64,000 bases of DNA, taken from a virus. The DNA lies in IMG/VR virus record IMGVR_UViG_3300043444_000140, positions 43,036 through 107,035 of that record; one strand, 5' to 3'. Shown here one piece after another: positions 16,201 through 25,693 of the stretch. The translations under genes were made by a program, and so were the position numbers. The number at the start of each line of letters is the position of its first letter. Position 1 is the stretch's first letter. The notes beneath the pieces were generated by a model that saw only the letters and a list, made by a program, of their open reading frames with translations, did not search any database and was not told where the DNA came from.

Positions 16201-18968
16201 CGGTACTTGTTGACTTTGTATCAAAGAACCCAGCACTCGAAACCAAGTTGATGAATGATATCCAAGAGATCAAAGATCTTCGAGGCAATAAACTTTCAGT
16301 AGACATTGTGTCAAAGGCAAGTATCTTGAATGCAGACGAGATGGCAATCCTTAGAGATGACATGGAGTACTTCAATAGCATTGACACTAAAGAAGGACAA
16401 CAACTATACTTGCAGACCGTTGCAACATATTCTGGAGTTGCAAAGATTGATGACCCAGGATTCCAGTCTTGGCTAGCAGCCGAGGGTAAGGCGTACAGGG
16501 CAGACTCTTATGGATGGATCAAGTATGTAGAGTGGCTAGCACAGAGAGCAACCAACACGAGAATTGGTGCCAATGCCTTTGCAAAGGACCCTAACGATAC
16601 TCCTAGCAGCACAAGCAGTGGTCCATCAGCATCTTGGCTAGACGATTACGTTAAGGGCGTTAGAGACCTAACAAATGCTTCTCAGGGTCTAACAGTTGGC
16701 TATGCAGCCTCGGCAAAGGCTTTAGATGCTTTTGCAAAGAAGAGTTCAAGTTTTAAGAATTCATTTAATGGTCTTGCCAATAACCTATATGCCTCTGGTA
16801 TTAGCCAGGACATCATTGACAACATTCTTGGTATGCCAAAGGAAGAAGCCGAAAAAGAAATGAAGCGATTCTTTGACAAGAATGGCAAGGTAACAGAATT
16901 CCTAAAGAGGCTTCAAAAAACAGCAGCAATCACCAGAATTGCCAAAACAGTAGAGTCTGGACTGCAGTCAACAAGGTCAATCTATGACAGGGTGGATGCA
17001 ACAAAGGCACTAGCCCTAGGCAATAAGAACGCAGCACTAACCTCAGAAATGCTTGCTGATTCAGATATGGTTGTTGCCCTTGCAGGTGTAAAACTTATTG
17101 GCAACCTAAAGGATCAGAAGGATGCTGTAGAGAAGTTGACCAAGGCAAAACTTGCAAGCCTTGCTATGGACAGACTGTCTAAGGGTAAGACTCAGAACGA
17201 AATTGATGATGCTCAAATCAAGATTGACGTTCTAGAGGCTGAAAACAACATCTACCAAAATGGACTAGACATTATTTCCAAGAAGGCAGAAAAGATTGCA
17301 GAAGTTTACGATCGCCAAATCAAGGCACTCCAAGAGGTAAAGTCTGTAAACGACGAAATTTCAAGACAAAAGCAGGGCGAACTAGACATTGCGGATGCAC
17401 TATCTCGTGGTGACATTGGTGCTGCTGCAAAGGCTGCCCAACAACTAAGAGCACAAAATGCACAGGCTGCTGCAGAGGCACAAATGAAGGCTCTAGAAGA
17501 TGCAAAGCAGAGAGCAATGGACTCAATAACTGTAGAGATTAATGGTCAAAAACTAACAAGAGCAGACCTTGAGCAGAAGATGTATGATATCCAACTCCAG
17601 GTTCTTGAGATTAGAAAAGACGAAATTGTTCAAAACGAACTAATTCTTGCACAACAAAGACAAAGTTTAAACAGCCTTATTGCTCAAACAGCAGAGCAGA
17701 TTAAGAGAAATGCTGAAGCAGGCAAGCCAATTACCCAAACCATTACTAAGGTCATTAAGACTGTCAGTTCTGGTAGTGGTGGCAATGGCGGAGGAAATCC
17801 AAATACAACTAATAACAACGATCCAAAAACAGAACTACCAACAACAATAACTCCACCAACCGCCAAGAGTTTGCTTGGTATTGGAACAAGCAAAGCAAAA
17901 GACTCGTCAGTAATTAAGAGCATGGATCCAAAAACAAGCAGTGACAAAGCCATCAAGGACTTTGGAACATTGTTTGCCGAAGGAGATAAGAGTGGGTTCA
18001 CAAACTATGCAACAGATGCGATTGCCAAGCGAGCACTAAGTGCAGACAAGTATAAGGACTGGAAAGCATGGTTTGAAAAGTATTCTGCAGCAGAGACCAT
18101 GGTCTCTTCGCTATACGGTACGAATGCAAAGACTGTTCTTGGAAGCATTAAAACTGGAACAAGAAACAAAGAAAATATTAACAATATTGCTACAAGCATG
18201 TACAATGCTTATGGTGCCAAAGTAACAGGGGAGCAAAAAACCGAAGGCTTTGCAGACCTGTCTCCAGAACTTCGTGGAGCACTTAACTATCTGGTAACCC
18301 TAAATAGCAGTTTCCAGGCAAACAAGCAAGAACTTGCAACCGCTACAAGCACCATTAAGGGTTATAAGTCAGCATATGAAAAGATTGACAGTCTTGCATC
18401 TATGAGAAAAACCTGGAGTGACGCTAAGGGTGCAGCAAAGAAGAATACAGAATATCAAAAACTAATAGATGCTTATGGAGCATCCTTCGATTCAGATGTT
18501 CAGAAATACCTAACTTCTAGCAACTTGATGAAGCAAAATGTGTCCAACGCATATTCAACCAGGAAAGCACTGATAGACGCAAAATACAAAGAGTCAGACT
18601 TTTCTTGGATTCCAGGATACTTCTCTGGAATTGTGACACAAAACCCTGCATACAATGCAGATGTGAATAAGATTATTCCATCTAAGATTAAGTACTACTC
18701 TGTAGGAGATCTTGCAAAGGGCACCGACGTTGTCCCTGCAATGCTAACACCAGGTGAGTTTGTGGTCACTCAGCCAGCAGTTAAGAACTTTGGGGTAGAC
18801 AATCTAAGGGCAATCAATAGTGGCACCTACGGCGGAGATTCAGTGTATAATTATAGTGTCAATGTAAATGTCTCTAATACAGGTGCTAATGCAAATGATA
18901 TTGCCAGAACCGTAATGACACAGATTAAGCAAATTGACGCACAAAGACTTAGGAGCAACAATCTATAA
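10272..18968 (+). CDS. Tape measure protein with inserted nucleotidyltransferase-like domain
   Basis: 2898 residues. It sets tail length and is ejected with DNA. Residues about 190-420 are the TP901-type tape-measure core (NWGKNTQWAGRQLMVGFTVP). Hydrophobic segments lie near 541-580, 1440-1515 and 1699-1745, with long coiled coils between. A 46-residue motif (GPGTGTSDSIPAMLS, GEAVIPAKSV) occurs at 668-713 and 897-942, and a shorter relative near 2813. Between the first two copies, residues 727-866 resemble a nucleotidyltransferase: FGAHQPFTVAH with Thr738 and His741, DVTLLLGQDR near 811-820, and AISNNNTRR near 857-865. The ATG at 10272 follows AGAGGTG; an out-of-frame ATG at 10268 ends after three codons. 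It ends by overlapping the next gene. Confidence 0.9.
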   Translation: MADSQTNININIDTSQALANLQALQSQISAFQTSMARGTATQAANAAKLRQNLINDINATKKFAAGITDIKTTTESFTTSLEKNKFSMGQYFKYAGGATKNFGKLFKTEMATIDKVARERVKDLQTQYIQLGRDANGAMKAISVRPLVLDMENLGTKTAIAAQKQQILNQLLKQGSTNMLNWGKNTQWAGRQLMVGFTVPLTMAGTAAAKAFMDMEQAAIKFSRVYGSFGTTTKDVDAMVDSVKRLASEFTKYGVAVSDTMTMAADAAAAGKEGVELLEQVTNATRLAILGNVDQQQALETTMSLTNAFGIAAEELTGKINFLNAVENQTVTAIEDLTIAIPKAAPVIQQLGGDVEDLAFFLTAMKEGGINASEGANALKSGLASLINPTNKASEFLQSFGINVKNIVESNMGDVKGLVVEFASALDTLDPLNRARAIEQMFGKFQFSRLSTLFQNVIDEGSQANKVLGLTRATSEELAILSERELKKVESSPMFKFQKSIEDIKAKLVPIGEAFLKAITPVIDFVGKFLDGFNKMSEGAKSFWITTTAILAGVGPALLMTVGLVANGIANLIKMFASIKSFINRTSQDTNALGESTSYMTAEQIRAAAVAASLEQVHQTLEQRFTSEAASVDKLTQAYGRNIAAQSAYSNANLIPTTPVRGAKKFATGGFVSGPGTGTSDSIPAMLSNGEAVIPAKSVAQNPDLVRGLIAGNVKGYSQGGIANGKAVVAFGAHQPFTVAHEMIARMGMDMAAESGATFKQFSTAQGKSKRSLLTDDLKKKLIQESIGITPDITKNPFTLMESLSAQGIKDVTLLLGQDRMAAGVFDKAAADYGITLRKVAIPRDPGSPSGTETRLAISNNNTRRYQELIASGASQATKDEVFKQMKSAMSMPKMAKGGIVSGPGTGTSDSVPTLLSRGEAVIPAKSVASNPELVRGLIANNIPGFSEGFDSTGLISAAMAKYRGSKPEVFQAQFERELEDILKTTGDTQTMLLEQLQKYVDTTKTTAKATMKRFMSQNEEQGKNLRPLYNRKAAQQAGGDFAHVEDSREVSAQYVLDNSPNLQAGHRERLERLVANNPDYKVMAGSGLGFTQSNALNLKMSRGKKSAPVEEFLADFESRGVGKWTQSAEIAGLKMADISDELKIYDDALAAGVRQWQGMNPTLELTQQEFANIERNVRTTIAPQIPVVAQAFGDLANELHDLRYLVGEKEFAATGIKKNPYRQFPRKGKKSATDALSPVPLSEMPLTLSNEFADEAAVQAQTKSPSKRTRKVAKDTVDGYVLELENGEARVAEAAATAEKKRGKMAGIGDKASGFFARRKQQAALDKQMAAERTAIASELLLATDKEYGALAAQRQLLNRKVTLTDAEYADLLKTINLMGVKEAEIATDIKNNGAESKVLKERIALAAERGIAINAEQAANLKEQKLSRRERLGNFVRGGAGRMSGIGMTASMVAGSLTMIPGAIGEMAQSITPVIGGLSMMSMMIQGPVSAGIVGLVAAIGAVVYGFMQYNASIDKGIDKALAFGDALGSGTKAMQGLAEFAGNVTASEVLDRRRTQAVNPYQVVSGKTTFGESYLESDGGKAMAKAIGDQAKVSGKAGVGGNMKNQLVSAVLSGALGAAQARSIAVNLGRELGDEELGIRVAGEIAELVGPNGENVLKDGLAIRVKMMQETRGQIGSSAANLNQMGGFTGTEMLQTGGGIAAGAGAGAVAGAVIGSFLGPIGTGVGAIVGTIAGGITGGLLGAQEHAERLGYLAGATVSIQSTALEQQKQMLDSLELDYEKRIEAAKAAGDTAKADELQNKLIAERQNLLKQNALTQQTITDSFKNSQYQNEMMAGVDKAIEKKYKDTPMEDIAKVARDKLGGIQNREQQFTMKMLLNTNVDPLQMLAITDIMGTDQSAISKVLNINANLGGSNLNQVMAISGLFTDQNGKPATQIQKDFIIRMSSVTDGEQANKLMTLYSELGKSGMGWVNASVLVDFVSKNPALETKLMNDIQEIKDLRGNKLSVDIVSKASILNADEMAILRDDMEYFNSIDTKEGQQLYLQTVATYSGVAKIDDPGFQSWLAAEGKAYRADSYGWIKYVEWLAQRATNTRIGANAFAKDPNDTPSSTSSGPSASWLDDYVKGVRDLTNASQGLTVGYAASAKALDAFAKKSSSFKNSFNGLANNLYASGISQDIIDNILGMPKEEAEKEMKRFFDKNGKVTEFLKRLQKTAAITRIAKTVESGLQSTRSIYDRVDATKALALGNKNAALTSEMLADSDMVVALAGVKLIGNLKDQKDAVEKLTKAKLASLAMDRLSKGKTQNEIDDAQIKIDVLEAENNIYQNGLDIISKKAEKIAEVYDRQIKALQEVKSVNDEISRQKQGELDIADALSRGDIGAAAKAAQQLRAQNAQAAAEAQMKALEDAKQRAMDSITVEINGQKLTRADLEQKMYDIQLQVLEIRKDEIVQNELILAQQRQSLNSLIAQTAEQIKRNAEAGKPITQTITKVIKTVSSGSGGNGGGNPNTTNNNDPKTELPTTITPPTAKSLLGIGTSKAKDSSVIKSMDPKTSSDKAIKDFGTLFAEGDKSGFTNYATDAIAKRALSADKYKDWKAWFEKYSAAETMVSSLYGTNAKTVLGSIKTGTRNKENINNIATSMYNAYGAKVTGEQKTEGFADLSPELRGALNYLVTLNSSFQANKQELATATSTIKGYKSAYEKIDSLASMRKTWSDAKGAAKKNTEYQKLIDAYGASFDSDVQKYLTSSNLMKQNVSNAYSTRKALIDAKYKESDFSWIPGYFSGIVTQNPAYNADVNKIIPSKIKYYSVGDLAKGTDVVPAMLTPGEFVVTQPAVKNFGVDNLRAINSGTYGGDSVYNYSVNVNVSNTGANANDIARTVMTQIKQIDAQRLRSNNL
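12273..12410 (+). repeat. Tape-measure repeat, copy 1
   Basis: Encodes residues 668-713 of the tape measure (start TGGFVSGPGTGTSDS, end VRGLIAGN). It is closely matched by copy 2 at 12960-13097. Such Gly-rich SDxIPAMLSxGE motifs are common in actinophage tape measures. Confidence 0.85.
12960..13097 (+). repeat. Tape-measure repeat, copy 2
   Basis: Encodes residues 897-942 (start KGGIVSGPGTGTSDS, end VRGLIANN). Together with copy 1 it brackets the nucleotidyltransferase-like segment. Confidence 0.85.
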
Positions 18969-19624
18969 TGACCACATCGTCTTATATGGCAGGAAGAAAG
19001 AAGTACGCCAGACCACAGGCACTACTACTCTCTGATGTTCCAGGAACCCTAACAGAGGATGGATTCTACGTACCAGTAGGATACGAGTTGGGGTCTAACG
19101 AAGATATTGTTTCTGCATCATCGGAAGACCTGGGTACATTTCTAATCCTGTCAGACGACAACCGTCAAGACATTTCTTTCAAGCCTATCCGAATCGAAAA
19201 GCGTGAGCGTATGATTAATGGTCGTATGCGTTCATACCACGTAGCAGACAAGTTGCAGATATCCACATCTTGGGAAAGACTGCCATCAAGAAGTTTTGCA
19301 TCTTCTCCAGAATTTGACGAAGAGGGAAACCCAGTTCTAAGAACCAAGTCTACTCTTGCTTCTGGAATGAGCCAGATGTTTACAACAGATGGTGGTGCAG
19401 GTGGCGTTGAGTTGCTAGACTGGTATGAAAACCACAAGGGATCGTTCTGGCTATTTCTATCTTACGACAGACATGATAATTTTGTGGGGGACTACAAATA
19501 TAACCAGTTGCACAAGTACTCAGACATTATAGAAGTATTCTTTACAGACTTCTCATACTCTGTAGAAAAAAGAGGACAGGGCTTTGACTTTTGGAACATA
19601 TCCTTTAGCCTGGAAGAGGTATAG
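18968..19624 (+). CDS. Minor tail protein (distal-tail-like)
   Basis: 218 residues, soluble. It follows the tape measure with a one-base overlap, the position of the distal tail protein. A central ADKLQISTSWERLPSRSF and a C-terminal DYKYNQLHKYSDIIEVFFTD with a final beta segment fit the N-terminal fold of distal tail proteins only loosely. Function is inferred from order. Confidence 0.5.
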   Translation: MTTSSYMAGRKKYARPQALLLSDVPGTLTEDGFYVPVGYELGSNEDIVSASSEDLGTFLILSDDNRQDISFKPIRIEKRERMINGRMRSYHVADKLQISTSWERLPSRSFASSPEFDEEGNPVLRTKSTLASGMSQMFTTDGGAGGVELLDWYENHKGSFWLFLSYDRHDNFVGDYKYNQLHKYSDIIEVFFTDFSYSVEKRGQGFDFWNISFSLEEV

Positions 19625-19626
19625 GA

Positions 19627-22600
19627 ATGTTTTATGATGCAAAACTACAAGAACACCTGGAGACATCTTCTTCAGTAAAGAATAAATCGCTAATCGTTGC
19701 CGAATGGAACATGAATATTCCAGACAACATTTCTATGGTGGGCAACTATCGCTATAGAAAAGACTCAGCCACATACAGGTTTCTTCCAGTACAGTTTTTG
19801 GAAAATGATCCAGCCCACAAAGGTGCGACTCTATCAGACGTAGTTGTTGACAACGGATTTGACGTTGACGATAACCCAATTCAATTCTCTTCTGCAGACA
19901 AGAAAGAAAGTTTCTATTACTCGCTTGACGAGTGTCTTGGCAAGTTTCGTCCACGCTCTGGAATTAACAAGGTAAGGTTCTTTGGACAGGATTCGGGCGT
20001 ACACTTTCTAAATGGAACAACAGAAAATGGCTTGGGTCAGTCATTCCTTGACACGAATAGACCAAGATACTATGCTCCAGATAAGGGAGATAAGTTTAAG
20101 TACTGGACATCATTTAGATTTGAAAGTGGACTAGAGTATGGAGTAGCCAATAAGGCTATAGCAGGATCTGCGGAGTACAAGATTGACGATGCAGTGCCAT
20201 TTGTTGTATACAAAGACAGTGTTCCTGCAAACAGGGTAGTTGTCAAGATGCAAACAAATGTGGGAACCGTTACTGTTGGACCAGTATTGACAGAGCAGGG
20301 AACCATTCCAGACCCACTATATGGAATAAGCAACGCAACTGTGCCAGTTAGATGGAAGATTCAAGGTCTAGTAGGCAACAACTGGGAAGATCTAAAGTCC
20401 TTTGATTCTAACTCTATTAGAAGAAGCGGTAAACCAATCATCGGTGAAGATGGATATGTAGAACTATCGTATGGATTGATTGTGCCAGAAGAATATAGGG
20501 ATATCTTTATTCAGGCAGAGACATATTATACTGCATCAGTGCTACCAATTAAGGCTGTCAACGGGTACGCATACCTGATTAAGAATTCTCTAGACGATGT
20601 AGGGACATACCACATCTGGATTGATGATGCACAAGAGTACAAGACGTTTGTTCCAAAGTACGGTTGGGAAGTTGCAGAAGAGACTGTAGACAGATTCACA
20701 CACTACGTAGTTGACACAACCAATCCAGACAACTTTAAGGACACTACTAATCAGTTTAGAAAGACATTCAGAGAGTACCAAGAACTTCGTGGAATTAGAA
20801 TTGTGGTAGACTCTATGAAAAAGTTTGACTCTACCTTCGACCTAATTGAGATGTCTACACGCCTAGCAGTAAACATAACCGAAAAGACAAAGAGCGTATC
20901 TGTTAAGAAGATAGCGTCCGATCTAGGAATTAGCGGTCTTCCTGTTGGACAACTATTAGCATCTACGGGAACGATAGAAATATTTGATTATGATGATGCT
21001 TTTAATAGAAACAACATCTATAATATTGACACAAATACAAGCGGAAGTATTATTGCAAAGTATGCAGCAAATCAAATTCAATTTAAGATTTATGATGTCA
21101 CGGCAGAAGTCTTGGAAAACGGCATCTACTACGACTACTTTGTTCCCATTAAGACGCTGTACGGCGACGGATTCCCACAACTAAATGTAGAGTCTAGGTC
21201 TGTCAATATCAACCTAAGAGACATGTTCTCATACTTTGAGTCGTTTACCGCACCACAGATATTAGCCACAGACGCTTCCCTGAGTTATGCCGTATCCTTC
21301 TTGCTAGATAGCATTGGCTTTGGAAATTATGTATTTAAGAGAACTGCCTCAGAGTCAGAGCCAATCATTCCATTCTTTTATGTAGAGCCAGATGTAACTG
21401 TTGCAGACATCCTCAACGAACTTGCCAGATCTACCCAGACCGCAATGTTCTTTGACGAGTACAACAACTTTGTCATGATGTCAAAAAACTATATGCTCCC
21501 AAGTGCTTCCGACAGAGGGCAAGATCTCACTCTTTATGGATCAGCAGACTCTGCAAGAAATGGGGTAGAGAGAAACGCAAAAACTAAGAGCAAACTAGCG
21601 AATATTATTAGTATTGCAAGCCAAGACACGGAGGTTTACAATGATGGAAAGATTAATTTTACAACCAGATATATTCAAAAGTCATACTCTTCAATTGAGC
21701 AGGCTAACAAACTAGACCGTGACAAGAAGTGGACGTACAAGCCTTCCTTGCTATGGGAGGTATCTCCTTCAGAGGCAACCAAGGGTCAGAACGAAGAAGA
21801 TGGATCTCTATCAGTCTACTCACTTACGGCAATACCACTCAAGACCGACCTATCTGAGGCACTTCCAAAGGTAAACAACAAGGGTGAAATCATTAACAAT
21901 ATAATTGACTTTGGCGATGCAGCATTCTGGATGGGAAGATACGCAGGATACTTCTACGCCAATGGTGAAATTATTAGGTACGACGCAGTAGAGTATTCAG
22001 TTCTAGGTGGAGGTGCTTCAACTGCGTGGATTAGCAGCCTAGAAGAGTATCAGTACTACTTCTCAAAGATTCCTTTTAATGGCAAGATGTATCCGACAGG
22101 AAGAGTTAGAATCTATGCAAAGCCATTCTATAGCAAAGAGACAGGTCTGCCACTACAAGACAATGTCGAGGTCCATGGTCGTGGTCAATTTGGTACCTCT
22201 GTTGTAGCACACAAGGCAGGCATCTCTGGTTCAGAGTGGACTACAAATGTTTCTGGAGTCACAATGGACGCTGACTATATCTTCAGTGCCATCGGAAACT
22301 TCCAACTCAGAGATGGGTACGTGCCATACAAGGCAACTATTCCATTGCAGTTCTTTGGATCTGGATCAAACAACTGGACGCTATCTGGTCCAGGTACGCT
22401 GTCAAAGACATCTGGAACAGCGGTTGGGGCATCTACAGACTCTTCTGTATCAACAAACATAAGAAGCGAAAAGGAGCATAGTTACTCTTTGTCAATCGCT
22501 GGCACAAAAGTCTACGAGGTATCTCAAAAACTGAAGGACCAGTACAACGTTGACAATAAGACATTGCTTGGAGAAATGTACGTAAAAAATGTTCAGGCAG

Positions 22601-25134
22601 GAACAACTGCTGGAACGTCAAAACTGACACTGTCAGTGACACTGCCTTCGTACAGGTCTTTCTTTAAGGATACTACAACTGCAGGCAAATCACCTAGTGG
22701 ATCTTTTTCTTGGAGCATTGTCGGAGCCCCCGTGACTGGTGGAAACTATGGAACAATTAAAGCAGGCAAGAAGACAGTTAAAGATAAAAAGGGCAACAAC
22801 GTTATTCAGGACGACGCTACCAAGACCAAGATTTATCAGGGAGAAAGCACAACCGCTATGACCCCAACTTCTGGAACAGAAACAAGTGCAAACCTTGTTA
22901 TTGACTTAGTGGTGGACAACGTATCTAGAGATACTCTAAATCCTTTCTGGCTTATCGTCGGTACAAATACAGACCCTGTTAGAACTATTCAGATAAAGCC
23001 AGGAACAGTTTCTGGAGTAATTAAGCCATTGACCACAAAAGAGGTTGCCTACAACAACAGGACAATTCATGTCGAAGATACTAGCGGTATTAAGGTGGGA
23101 CAGTCTCTAAAACTAGGTAAAAAAGAAACAATCGTCAGTGGTTCAGAGAGCAAGATCGTCAATCCATTTGACGTAGACAATAGCAAGAACCTCAGAGTTG
23201 CCTCTATCATAGACGAAAATAAGTTTACCATTAAGCACAAGGGCGATGCCCAGGGAGGTATCTCTACTGCCAATCTTGGCAAAGATATGGAAACATTAAC
23301 GTTCGAAGAACTAAGGACTCTGACATCAAATCCAGAGATAAAGGCTGGTTCCCAGACTAACCTAAGCGGTAAGAAAAACAGTTCAACCCTAGCAGCAGAG
23401 TCAACAAGAACTGGTGTTATAAAGAACTTCCTTAGCACAAACTCTGGTGTTGACGATACTGGTGTTGCAAATCCAAACACCATTCCACAAGGAAGCGTAC
23501 AGTCTTCGGCACTCATTTTGTCTGGTCCATCTTTTACGAATGCAGATGACCCAGAGAGCGTTAACTTTATTTCCTATGCATACAAAGAACTTTCAAAAAC
23601 AGCAAAGTACAAGTACTTTGGAACAAGGCTTAGACTTGTTGGTAGATATGACTACGGAAACCAGCAATCTGGAGTTGGAGAAGAAGTTTGGTACACCAAC
23701 AAACAACTCTCTGCGTCTGGTCTTCCAGGCACAGGAACCACAGTAAAGGCTTCATCTGCTGGAATGGCTGTTATGCTAAATCCAAAAACTAACAACGGAT
23801 ACTATTTTGAAATTGCAGCGGTATCGGATACAGGAGTTGCAAAGCAGATTGTAAAGTATTCCGATGATGGTAAGCAAATAGAAGACCCAATCCACAACCT
23901 GCTTTTCTACAAGATGAATGCTGGTGTTGACGAAGACGGTGCCCTTCTTGACAAAGACAAGGCTACTCCCGTAAAACTATGGGGAGGATTTACAAACATT
24001 CTAGTTGACGACGGACTGCTGACTGGTCAGGCTAGAATGACATCCACATCTATTCCAAACACAGTTTATGACATTGCTGTGGAGTATGAGATTGTAAATG
24101 AAAATCACATCAAGTTCTATCTATATGTTAATAACATTCTCGTAGGCACTGTAACAGACAAAGAGCCATTCCTCGACTCAGCAAGCAAGCCAATCATCTA
24201 CAATAACATGGGGCTGTTTGTACGTGGAAAGGCTAAGGCAATGTTTGAGAACGTGTTTGCTATGGGAGCAAACCCTAGCCAAAACCGTGGCACAGATGTT
24301 GTAGCAGGTGGAGTTGTAAACGGTGTGTTTAGCGAAGACTCAATAAATCTAAATGAGTCAATGAAGAAATACGCACTAAGCGGAATTATTCCAGAAAAGT
24401 ATTTGAGCGGAATTGACTCTGCAACACCTGCTAGCAGTAATCTTTATTATGACGAATTCGGAACGATCATGCGAGAGGTAGCATACTTTAATGTAAGATA
24501 CGACAAGTCCTATCCAGCACTAGTAGCCCAGATAGCACCAACATATAACAATAATAGGGGTTTCTTCGTTTCTGGATTCATCGCTGGACCATACTCTGCA
24601 GAGTTCTTGGTGTTTAACGCAACAGACTCTGTGCTATATCTTGACGGCAGTGGGGGAAACTACCTAAGAATTAACGGTATAACATTCACTCAACAGTCAA
24701 CTCACGAACTAACAGTTGATGAATACTTTGCTCTTAGAAGCAGTTTGTCAGATCCACAAACTCCAGTAGGTTCCGACCTTGTAAAATCTCCACTAAAAGA
24801 AGCACAAGAATACAACGTGATTAGAAACAGTAGATCTGCTTATGGCAAAAAAGAATTTACGCTAGACTCAAGATATATCCAGAGTCAGGACTACGCAAAC
24901 GGATTGATGGGATGGCTAATTGGCAAGATCATGAAGCCAAGAAAATCAGTTGGAGTGACCGTATTTTCTATGCCAACCATCCAACTTGGAGACATTGTGT
25001 CGATTGATATGGTAGACTCAGATGGCAAAGACATGGTTGCACCAAGTTCGTCAAGATTTGTGGTTTACCAGATTGACTATGAGAAGTCGTCTGAGGGACC
25101 GTCAATGTCTGTTTATCTAAGTGAGGTAGTATAG
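19627..25134 (+). CDS. Large minor tail protein / tail hub
   Basis: 1835 residues. The first 700 contain a hub-like region (LLDSIGFGNYVFKRTASESE, then ADILNELARSTQTAMFFDEY), and the last 80 (GWLIGKIMKPRKSVGVTVFS, LGDIVSIDMVDSDGKD) resemble the end of tail hub proteins. Between them, residues about 1310-1555 form a jelly-roll-like region (KYFGTRLRLVGRYDYG, HIKFYLYVNNILVGTVTDK) likely to bind a carbohydrate or surface ligand. The gene begins two bases after the previous stop with a GGAATG-type site. It probably forms the tail tip, but the exact structural role is not determinable from sequence alone. Confidence 0.65.
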   Translation: MFYDAKLQEHLETSSSVKNKSLIVAEWNMNIPDNISMVGNYRYRKDSATYRFLPVQFLENDPAHKGATLSDVVVDNGFDVDDNPIQFSSADKKESFYYSLDECLGKFRPRSGINKVRFFGQDSGVHFLNGTTENGLGQSFLDTNRPRYYAPDKGDKFKYWTSFRFESGLEYGVANKAIAGSAEYKIDDAVPFVVYKDSVPANRVVVKMQTNVGTVTVGPVLTEQGTIPDPLYGISNATVPVRWKIQGLVGNNWEDLKSFDSNSIRRSGKPIIGEDGYVELSYGLIVPEEYRDIFIQAETYYTASVLPIKAVNGYAYLIKNSLDDVGTYHIWIDDAQEYKTFVPKYGWEVAEETVDRFTHYVVDTTNPDNFKDTTNQFRKTFREYQELRGIRIVVDSMKKFDSTFDLIEMSTRLAVNITEKTKSVSVKKIASDLGISGLPVGQLLASTGTIEIFDYDDAFNRNNIYNIDTNTSGSIIAKYAANQIQFKIYDVTAEVLENGIYYDYFVPIKTLYGDGFPQLNVESRSVNINLRDMFSYFESFTAPQILATDASLSYAVSFLLDSIGFGNYVFKRTASESEPIIPFFYVEPDVTVADILNELARSTQTAMFFDEYNNFVMMSKNYMLPSASDRGQDLTLYGSADSARNGVERNAKTKSKLANIISIASQDTEVYNDGKINFTTRYIQKSYSSIEQANKLDRDKKWTYKPSLLWEVSPSEATKGQNEEDGSLSVYSLTAIPLKTDLSEALPKVNNKGEIINNIIDFGDAAFWMGRYAGYFYANGEIIRYDAVEYSVLGGGASTAWISSLEEYQYYFSKIPFNGKMYPTGRVRIYAKPFYSKETGLPLQDNVEVHGRGQFGTSVVAHKAGISGSEWTTNVSGVTMDADYIFSAIGNFQLRDGYVPYKATIPLQFFGSGSNNWTLSGPGTLSKTSGTAVGASTDSSVSTNIRSEKEHSYSLSIAGTKVYEVSQKLKDQYNVDNKTLLGEMYVKNVQAGTTAGTSKLTLSVTLPSYRSFFKDTTTAGKSPSGSFSWSIVGAPVTGGNYGTIKAGKKTVKDKKGNNVIQDDATKTKIYQGESTTAMTPTSGTETSANLVIDLVVDNVSRDTLNPFWLIVGTNTDPVRTIQIKPGTVSGVIKPLTTKEVAYNNRTIHVEDTSGIKVGQSLKLGKKETIVSGSESKIVNPFDVDNSKNLRVASIIDENKFTIKHKGDAQGGISTANLGKDMETLTFEELRTLTSNPEIKAGSQTNLSGKKNSSTLAAESTRTGVIKNFLSTNSGVDDTGVANPNTIPQGSVQSSALILSGPSFTNADDPESVNFISYAYKELSKTAKYKYFGTRLRLVGRYDYGNQQSGVGEEVWYTNKQLSASGLPGTGTTVKASSAGMAVMLNPKTNNGYYFEIAAVSDTGVAKQIVKYSDDGKQIEDPIHNLLFYKMNAGVDEDGALLDKDKATPVKLWGGFTNILVDDGLLTGQARMTSTSIPNTVYDIAVEYEIVNENHIKFYLYVNNILVGTVTDKEPFLDSASKPIIYNNMGLFVRGKAKAMFENVFAMGANPSQNRGTDVVAGGVVNGVFSEDSINLNESMKKYALSGIIPEKYLSGIDSATPASSNLYYDEFGTIMREVAYFNVRYDKSYPALVAQIAPTYNNNRGFFVSGFIAGPYSAEFLVFNATDSVLYLDGSGGNYLRINGITFTQQSTHELTVDEYFALRSSLSDPQTPVGSDLVKSPLKEAQEYNVIRNSRSAYGKKEFTLDSRYIQSQDYANGLMGWLIGKIMKPRKSVGVTVFSMPTIQLGDIVSIDMVDSDGKDMVAPSSSRFVVYQIDYEKSSEGPSMSVYLSEVV

Positions 25135-25135
25135 T

Positions 25136-25672
25136 ATGCCATATATGGGAGTCGGTTTTGGCTTAGGTAGGAATAAGGGTCCGCTCATTGACGGAGACTA
25201 CGTAATGACTAACAGTCCTATTTCTGCAACACCTGGACAGCCACAAAATGTAACCAAGGAAACTGGCAAAAAACTTCCAGTTGCCATTTCAATTCCTGGT
25301 CACATCATCACGGAAGAAGACTCTGGATCAGAAAACGAGATTATTGAGGAACTGTTTGAAGACCTATCCCTATTTGAATTGATGGACTTTGGTAGAAGCG
25401 AAACGGTACTTGGTCAAAACGTTTCCTATAAGCCAATTAAGAATATATCGGACATATACTTTACGTATAGTCCAAAAAAGATTTTGGCACTGCAAGGAAC
25501 ATTCGATTCTTCTGGAGATAATTCTACAATCAGGCTCGACGACTTTATTGTAGATGACCAGATAACCATTGATCCAAACACTGGAGACATCCTGGTAGCA
25601 TTTGAAAACGTTACTGAGGACACAATCATACAGATAGAACTAGTTTCTGGTGGAGAAATCCAAGACAGTTAA
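25136..25672 (+). CDS. Hypothetical minor tail protein
   Basis: 178 residues. Start at the ATG one base after the previous stop; a second ATG lies two codons later. The sequence is acidic and beta-rich toward the end (ITIDPNTGDILVAFENVTED, a short strand-turn repeat often seen in baseplate or fibre connectors). No family recognised. It is placed between the tail hub and the next minor tail gene. Confidence 0.55.
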   Translation: MPYMGVGFGLGRNKGPLIDGDYVMTNSPISATPGQPQNVTKETGKKLPVAISIPGHIITEEDSGSENEIIEELFEDLSLFELMDFGRSETVLGQNVSYKPIKNISDIYFTYSPKKILALQGTFDSSGDNSTIRLDDFIVDDQITIDPNTGDILVAFENVTEDTIIQIELVSGGEIQDS

Positions 25673-25681
25673 TGGTACAAT
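25673..25681 (+). promoter_or_regulatory. Extended -10 promoter
   Basis: TGG-TACAAT (hexamer 25676-25681), overlapping the stop of the previous gene. GAGGAG follows before the ATG at 25694. The transcript would start close to the ribosome site, leaving a very short leader. Confidence 0.45.
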
Positions 25682-25693
25682 AGAGGAGATATT